A DNA stretch of 64,000 bases from Okeania sp. SIO1I7 (lineage in GTDB: Bacteria > Cyanobacteriota > Cyanobacteriia > Cyanobacteriales > Microcoleaceae), in contig JAAHGF010000028.1 of NCBI GenBank assembly GCA_010672585.1, forward strand, positions 1 to 64,000, written 5' to 3'. The position numbers and the translations under genes are program-made. Below, in pieces: positions 59,899 to 64,000 of the stretch. The notes under the pieces are model-generated. The model was not told where the DNA came from, searched no databases, and worked only from the letters and a program-made list of their open reading frames with translations. Numbering within the stretch: position 1 is the first letter of the stretch; each line of letters begins with the position of its first letter.

Positions 59899-60480
59899 AT
59901 GAAAACTTTTTTTCAGCAGTCTATAGCTGCACTGACAACTTTAGGACTATTAACTTTCTTTTCTCTTCGTCCAGCACCAGTCAGGGCTAATTTCTTTGAC
60001 CAAAAAGAAGTCGAGCAGTCTCGATACATTGCAATTGCAATTCCTCGTGCTTTTGGGCCACAATTGCTGATTTTAGAACAAAAAACCGATGCCAGACAAT
60101 GTTGGGATGAAAGTGGCGATCGCCCTATTTTGGTAGATCCTCTATTACTAAATTTTGACTTTACGGGTATTTGTGGACGTGCCACCGATAGTAATGGTTA
60201 TTCTATCCGAATAGCAGGTACTGATCTGGCTCTTGAATATGCTCTCTCTTTGCAAATGAGCGGAGGGGATATACGACTAATGGGTATTTCTCGTTATGAT
60301 TCTAATGCACCACGACTACTGATCGGCAGAACTTATGGTTTAGCTGACGGGTTTACTAAAATTATTCTTGAACCTGGTTGGCGGTTTGCGAAAAGAACTT
60401 ATGAGGGTAGAGAGTTAGGTCATATATATGTTACTACTGACTGGATGCCAACAGAGTCAGAAAGTTCTAATAACAACTAG
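59899..60480 (+). CDS. DUF3747 domain-containing exported protein
   Basis: 193 residues with an N-terminal signal peptide (MKTFFQQSIAALTTLGLLTF, cleavage near VRANFF). The mature part matches the cyanobacterial DUF3747 family, of unknown function: FDQKEVEQSRYIAIAIPR, QLLILEQKTDARQCW, ILVDPLLLNFDFTGICGRAT, DSNGYSIRIAGTDL and the Trp-rich end ITTDWMP type. Two cysteines (QCW, ICG) could form a disulfide. It is probably periplasmic or cell-wall located. It stands alone; its promoter is not obvious. Confidence 0.88.
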   Translation: MKTFFQQSIAALTTLGLLTFFSLRPAPVRANFFDQKEVEQSRYIAIAIPRAFGPQLLILEQKTDARQCWDESGDRPILVDPLLLNFDFTGICGRATDSNGYSIRIAGTDLALEYALSLQMSGGDIRLMGISRYDSNAPRLLIGRTYGLADGFTKIILEPGWRFAKRTYEGRELGHIYVTTDWMPTESESSNNN

Positions 60481-61131
60481 ATATAGCAGTTTCCTACTCG
60501 ATCGAGTACATATTATTGATGGTTTTAGGGAGTAGGGAATGGGGAAGATGGGGAGTTTCGACTTAGTTAACAATTTGCGATACGGAGCGCGATATAATAC
60601 GCTAGTTCTCACACGCAAGTAGTAACGATGGTGAGGCTTTGTATCTTCTGCACTAATCGCGACTTAAACATTTCTGGCAGTCTATCTATATAGACATAGA
60701 CCTCACAAGAAATCCCGCTCCCTAGGCTAAAACGGGGCAGTCAGAGTTTGAGGATTTTTTCTGATGTTGATTGACAAAGACTTAAATGTAGGTATAGACT
60801 GTAGAGATGCGGTAGGCTCGACCGTGAATGCCTGTGGATGAGTAAACGCCGACGGCCTCACAAGAAGCAGGTAGGGACGTTGGATAAGGGCGTCCGTACA
60901 CATCAATTTGTCACGTTATGTGACGCTTTGTGTCAGTTTTATAGAGCAGGCCAGATAGGGAACAAGCAAAAAATATTTACCCCGTCAGTTGTACCACATT
61001 GATCGCCGAATCTGCTGTATTTGACATCCTCCCGACCCTGCTCTTACGAGACAGCGCGGGATTCCCTCGCATCGCTTTTAGGGGCTTTCTGTTTCTTAGC
61101 ACTCGCCTTCCGAGATTTACTCCCTTCGGGT
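60481..61131. other. Gene-free stretch made of transposon remnants
   Basis: Consists mainly of the duplicated 400-bp remnant (60553-60949) and the right end of the broken tnpB element (61022-61131). Confidence 0.6.
60553..60949 (+). mobile_element. Degenerate IS200/IS605-like remnant, copy 2
   Basis: Paralogue of 9516-9913. A short frame starting ATGTTGATTGACAAAGAC encodes NVGIDCRDAVGSTVNACG before TGA, a peptide resembling the tail of some cyanobacterial TnpB proteins. Relative to copy 1 it carries GATACGGAGCGCGAT and GTAGGGACGTTGGATAAGGG insertions and lacks the GTTTGCGCAGCATT block. Confidence 0.5.
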
Positions 61132-61955
61132 CTAAAAGCGCGCTCCACAGACTGACACTGCTAGTCCAGCAGCCAAAATGTTAATTGCAGCGTTTATATC
61201 CCTGTCATGGTGAATACCACACTCTGGGCAGTCCCACTCTCTAATGTTTAGAGGCAATTTTTCTACTACATAACCACAGTTAGAGCAACGCTTGGAACTA
61301 GGGAAGTATCGGTCAATTTTGACTAACTTGCGTCCATACCATTCAGCTTTGTACTCTAACTGCCTTACCAATTCTCCCCAATTAGCATCACTGATGGCTA
61401 TAGCTAATTTGTGGTCTCTTGGTGCGCGTTCCGCAAGCGAGCTGGCATAGTCGCGGGGTCGCACCGCTTTTTGGCCATTTTCTTAAATGCCAAATTCTCA
61501 ACTACTATCGTTTGGTTTTCTCTGATTAGTCGAGTTGTCAGTTTATGGGTGTAGTCAAGTCTTGAGTCTTTAATTTGGGCCGGTATTCTGGCTACTTTCA
61601 GCCTGGCTTTTTGATAATTATTAGACTTTTTGTCAGGTTTTCTATCTAGGGACTTCTGGGCTAACCTCAGTTTTTTATGTAACTTCTGAAAATTCTTTGG
61701 GTAGGCAACTTTTTCTCCATCGCTGGTAGTTAAAAGGCTAGTAATACCTAAGTCAATACCTATTTGTTTCTGAGCTAGCTTGAACCTCAAATCTCTGGTA
61801 TCATTAACTCTCAAAGATCAAGACCATCTGCCACTAGGCTCAAGTTTGACAGTAATCGTACTGGGTGCGCAACCTGGTGGTAGTTGTCTACTCCATCTAA
61901 TGGGTAATGGTTCTGAACATTTCGCTAGATATACTTGACCATTTATGTGTGAATC
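61132..61955 (-). pseudogene. tnpB (IS200/IS605 accessory, RNA-guided nuclease family), disrupted
   Basis: The minus strand encodes most of a TnpB: QVYLAKCSEPLPIRWSRQLP, the first RuvC Asp in IGIDLGITSLLTTSDGEKVA, the Glu motif VVENLAFKKMAK, the zinc finger CSNCGYV...CPECG, the last Asp in HHDRDINAAINILAAGLAV and the end SVCGARF. It is broken in two ways. A TGA near 61818 replaces a codon in GRWS-x-SLRVNDT, and a 47-bp GC-rich block at 61421-61467 shifts the frame between AFKKMAK and HKLAIAISDA. The N-terminus before ~61955 is missing. The right end and tnpB tail recur at 55811-55963. Confidence 0.85.
61421..61467 (-). repeat. 47-bp GC-rich element inserted in tnpB
   Basis: On the minus strand it starts GCGGTGCGACCCCGCGAC and ends GCGCACC, with GGTGCG/CGCACC arms. 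Removing it restores a TnpB frame (MAK followed by HKLAIAISDANW). The sister copy is at 12850-12894. Confidence 0.7.
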
Positions 61956-61981
61956 CGCAACATTTAGATAAAATTAATTTG

Positions 61982-62012
61982 AAAAGGCAGTCATTTTTAA
62001 TGACCGCCTTTT
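61982..62012. terminator. Bidirectional terminator-like hairpin
   Basis: AAAAGGC-AGTCATT / AATGACC-GCCTTTT forms a 14-bp stem with one mismatch and a 3-base loop, ending in TTTT on both strands. On the minus strand it would end transcripts of the hydrolase gene at 62236-63123. Confidence 0.65.
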
Positions 62013-62040
62013 AATACTCCTCAACACCACTTAAAATAAA

Positions 62041-62069
62041 TTGACACAAAAGTTGTGTCCTAATATAAA
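62041..62069 (+). promoter_or_regulatory. Consensus-like promoter
   Basis: TTGACA (62041-62046) and TATAAA (62064-62069) are separated by 17 bp. No protein gene follows on this strand for more than 1.9 kb, which fits a non-coding RNA promoter. Confidence 0.5.
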
Positions 62070-62075
62070 CAGAGT

Positions 62076-62176
62076 TTTTTGAGAAAGAGCATCGACGACT
62101 GGCCGTGTTTCGTCTCGATGCTCTTGCTGATTCGCTCCTCACACCCTAGATAGTTTAACTTACTAAGCTAATTTTG
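62076..62176 (+). ncRNA. Candidate Yfr1-like small RNA
   Basis: Downstream of the promoter lies a 5' stem with perfect 11-bp arms, AAGAGCATCGA (62085-62095) and TCGATGCTCTT (62115-62125). An unpaired stretch with CTCCTCACAC (62135-62144) follows. Then comes a weaker 3' stem (TAG-TAGT / ACTA-CTA, loop TTAACTT) ending in ATTTT. The cyanobacterial sRNA Yfr1 is defined by the single-stranded motif ACTCCTCACAC between two stems; here 10 of 11 bases match (G replaces the first A). The predicted length (~100 nt) exceeds the usual ~55-70 nt, and the 3' stem is weak, so this is a candidate only. Confidence 0.4.
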
Positions 62177-62235
62177 TCACTATATTTCAATAATTTTTTT
62201 TTGACAAATCTTGAAAGCACTATCTATCAAGAGCT

Positions 62236-63123
62236 TCACCTTTGAGATAACCAATCTAAAATTAAAGAATTAACTATTGTTGGCCTTTCATCATGGGGAC
62301 AATGACCTGTGTTGGGTACGGGAATAAATTGGATAGATGCACCTTTATCTGCTAAATCTTGATAAATTTTCCCACCAGAAATTGGTGTCCAAGGGTCGTT
62401 TTCTCCCCAAATTACTAACAATGGTGCTTGAATTTTTGGTAACAATTCTGAGGGATGGGGTCCAGCAGGTGCAGTGAGAATTGAAGCAAAAACTTTCTGC
62501 GCTCCAGGGTCGCAGGAAGGACGATGAAGTAGTTCGATTAACTCATCTGTAATGGCTTCTTGATTACTATAAACTTGTTTGAGGGTGCCACGAATACGAT
62601 ATTTTTGACGGACTTGATTGAAAAGAAATGGTCCTAGAGCTGGGGAATTAACTAATTTGCTGAACATTCCCATTATGAATCTTAGAGGAGGATTTAATTC
62701 TTGAGGTCGATGGTTTAAGCCTCCTGCACAGTTAATGAGAATTCCACCTGTACAGATTTCTGGGTAGTCTGCTAGTATCATTAGGCTAAGTAATCCACCA
62801 ATGGAGTTGCCTATAAAAATGGTGGGTTGTTGAATATGTTGGTTCCAGAAGTCGTATAGTAGTTGTTGCCAAAGTTCTAATGAGTAATCTATGGGTGGCT
62901 TAGAAGATGCACCAAATCCTAGTAAGTCCAGGGCAAATACTTGATGGCCTCCAGCGGCGAGGGTAGGGATATTGTTACGCCAATGACCTATGGATGCACC
63001 AAAGCCATGAATTAATACTAGGGGTTGTCCAGTTCCCATGACGGTATATTGGATTTTGTGGTTTTTCCAAGTCCAGGTATGTAGGTCTAGTTGATTTGGT
63101 GGTGTCGCTATAACGGTGTTCAT
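62236..63123 (-). CDS. Alpha/beta-fold hydrolase
   Basis: 295 residues, soluble. The oxyanion loop is LVLIHGFGASIGHWRNN, the nucleophile elbow is IFIGNSIGGLLSL (Ser in GNSIGG), the acid is in VIWGENDPWTPISG and the His in VPNTGHCPHDERP. It therefore has a Ser-Asp-His triad, unlike the Asp-nucleophile hydrolase at 26698-27567. Cyanobacterial and plant relatives of this type include chlorophyll- and carotenoid-related or generic esterases; the substrate cannot be assigned. It stands alone, with the hairpin at 61982-62012 as a likely terminator. Confidence 0.9.
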   Translation of the reverse strand: MNTVIATPPNQLDLHTWTWKNHKIQYTVMGTGQPLVLIHGFGASIGHWRNNIPTLAAGGHQVFALDLLGFGASSKPPIDYSLELWQQLLYDFWNQHIQQPTIFIGNSIGGLLSLMILADYPEICTGGILINCAGGLNHRPQELNPPLRFIMGMFSKLVNSPALGPFLFNQVRQKYRIRGTLKQVYSNQEAITDELIELLHRPSCDPGAQKVFASILTAPAGPHPSELLPKIQAPLLVIWGENDPWTPISGGKIYQDLADKGASIQFIPVPNTGHCPHDERPTIVNSLILDWLSQR

Positions 63124-63224
63124 TTTATAAAGTTTTGTAAAGTTACATATTTATCATAATAGAAATTTTGGCAAAATTTAGGTTTATATTTTCATTAGTA
63201 GGGGAGTGGGGGAGTTGGGGAGTG

Positions 63225-63253
63225 AACCCACCCCTAACCCCTCCCAGGAGGGG
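63225..63253 (-). repeat. C/G-rich dispersed repeat, reverse orientation
   Basis: AACCCACCCCTAACCCCTCC followed by CAGGAGGGG, the reverse complement of the short form. Confidence 0.7.
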
Positions 63254-63470
63254 AAGTAAACATAATAATAATTAACATTAACTTGGCTAAAGTTAGTAAA
63301 AAAATTTATTCTGCTCTTTTTAATTACTTAATAACTGAAGTGTTGCTTAAGTTCAGTATTAATACATGGGAATTGGTATAAGATTATTGCATAAGCGATC
63401 GCTAAAGTACCTTGCGAATAAATATGCTAATTAACTGTGAAGTTGACTAATAAATTCTTGGTGTTTGTTA

Positions 63471-63654
63471 TATCATGTCCGGATAATTAGTGATAAAAAA
63501 AACTTTCTTCTTCTTCTCCTATTCTTCCTCTTCCTTCTTCTTTCTTCCCTCCTGAGGAAGTCGTTCCCCTCCTGGGAGGGGGAGGGGCGAGGGGTGGGTT
63601 GACTTCTGAGGACTCCGTAGTTATTTATTTATCACTGTTCAACCGGACATGATA
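63471..63654. mobile_element. MITE-like element, family 4, copy 2
   Basis: Begins TATCATGTCCGG and ends CCGGACATGATA, perfect 12-bp inverted ends, flanked by TTA on both sides. The interior has pyrimidine heptamers and a full C/G-rich repeat at 63566-63600. It also appears to interrupt one arm of the direct repeat at the window end. Confidence 0.7.
63566..63600 (+). repeat. C/G-rich dispersed repeat
   Basis: Full 35-bp copy, essentially identical to those at 4616 and 5543, nested in the family 4 MITE. Confidence 0.8.
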
Positions 63655-64000
63655 TTACTAGATAATATCTGCTGAAGTTGATTGAATACTTCAAGCAAAT
63701 TTCCGTCTATTAAGGATTTAACTGCTAACTATAACCCAGGGATTTTTTGACTTTTGAAAGCTGGGTGTTTATCTATGGCAACAGAAATATACTTACTCTC
63801 GCTAAAAATGCTAATTAACCGTGGAGTTGACTAATAAATTCTTAGTTTTAGGAATTAGATAATTCCTGCTGAAATAGATTTAATACTTCAGGCAAATTTA
63901 TTTCTATTAAGGATTTAACTGCTAACTATAATCCAGGAAAAATTATACTTTTTATCACTCCGTTTTATCTATGGCAACAGAAATATACTCACTCTAACTA

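Larger units (their letters stand above)
63124..64000. other. Gene-free right end of the window
   Basis: No gene. It holds a C/G-rich repeat (63225-63253), a family 4 MITE (63471-63654) and a near-direct repeat: GGATTTAACTGCTAACTATA with the surrounding AATTCTT...GGCAACAGAAATATACT occurs at about 63430-63800 and again at about 63810-63990. The duplication of roughly 150 bp reaches the window edge. Confidence 0.6.

Overview
The window looks like chromosome from a filamentous, non-heterocystous marine cyanobacterium of the Trichodesmium/Okeania/Moorea type. This is inferred from the split rpoC1/rpoC2 genes, the rpsT-tatD-rpoB-rpoC1-rpoC2 order, cyanobacterial families (PreP-like M16C protease, DUF3747, DUF5132, GUN4), scattered HIP1 octamers (GCGATCGC), low GC, and very many heptanucleotide tandem repeats and small palindromic elements. 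By my addition of gene lengths only about two thirds of the window is coding. No CRISPR array, tRNA or rRNA was seen.

Layout. 0.6-13.7 kb is a metal-handling region: a FeoA-domain membrane protein, FeoB, two small DUF5132 proteins, a P1B-type ATPase without the usual CPC motif, and an HMA-like protein, with long repeat-filled gaps. 15.2-17 kb holds cobA (siroheme) and mobA (molybdenum cofactor). 17.5-22.6 kb is one giant hybrid histidine kinase whose second HPt domain lacks its histidine. 23.4-26.3 kb is an M16C protease.

26.7-37.8 kb is a putative lipid biosynthetic cluster. A leftward block encodes a fused fatty acyl-AMP ligase/carrier protein/alpha-oxoamine synthase, a sulfotransferase, a PEP-CTERM protein, a short-chain reductase, an acyl-CoA dehydrogenase, a BASS-family transporter and an alpha/beta hydrolase. 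A divergent TetR regulator sits at its head. The enzymes suggest a sulfated 2-amino-3-hydroxy-alkane (sphingoid-like) product. I consider this the best candidate for an undescribed system. It lies between a MITE and a dead IS1-type element.

38.7-42.4 kb holds a conserved hypothetical gene and a two-gene caspase-GUN4/EACC1-like module, probably a conflict or cell-death system. 42.8-55.8 kb is the RNA polymerase cluster with tatD and rpsT, its intergenic gaps expanded by mobile repeats. 56.5-63.1 kb has hisD, a universal stress protein, a DUF3747 protein, broken tnpB genes, a candidate Yfr1-like small RNA and an alpha/beta hydrolase.

The non-coding third is structured. At least five MITE-like families can be separated by their terminal inverted repeats. 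One family has five copies, each with a 4-bp target duplication. The elements often contain heptamer tracts or a shared C/G-rich repeat of about 35 bp. All homology calls come from reading the sequence, without database searches.
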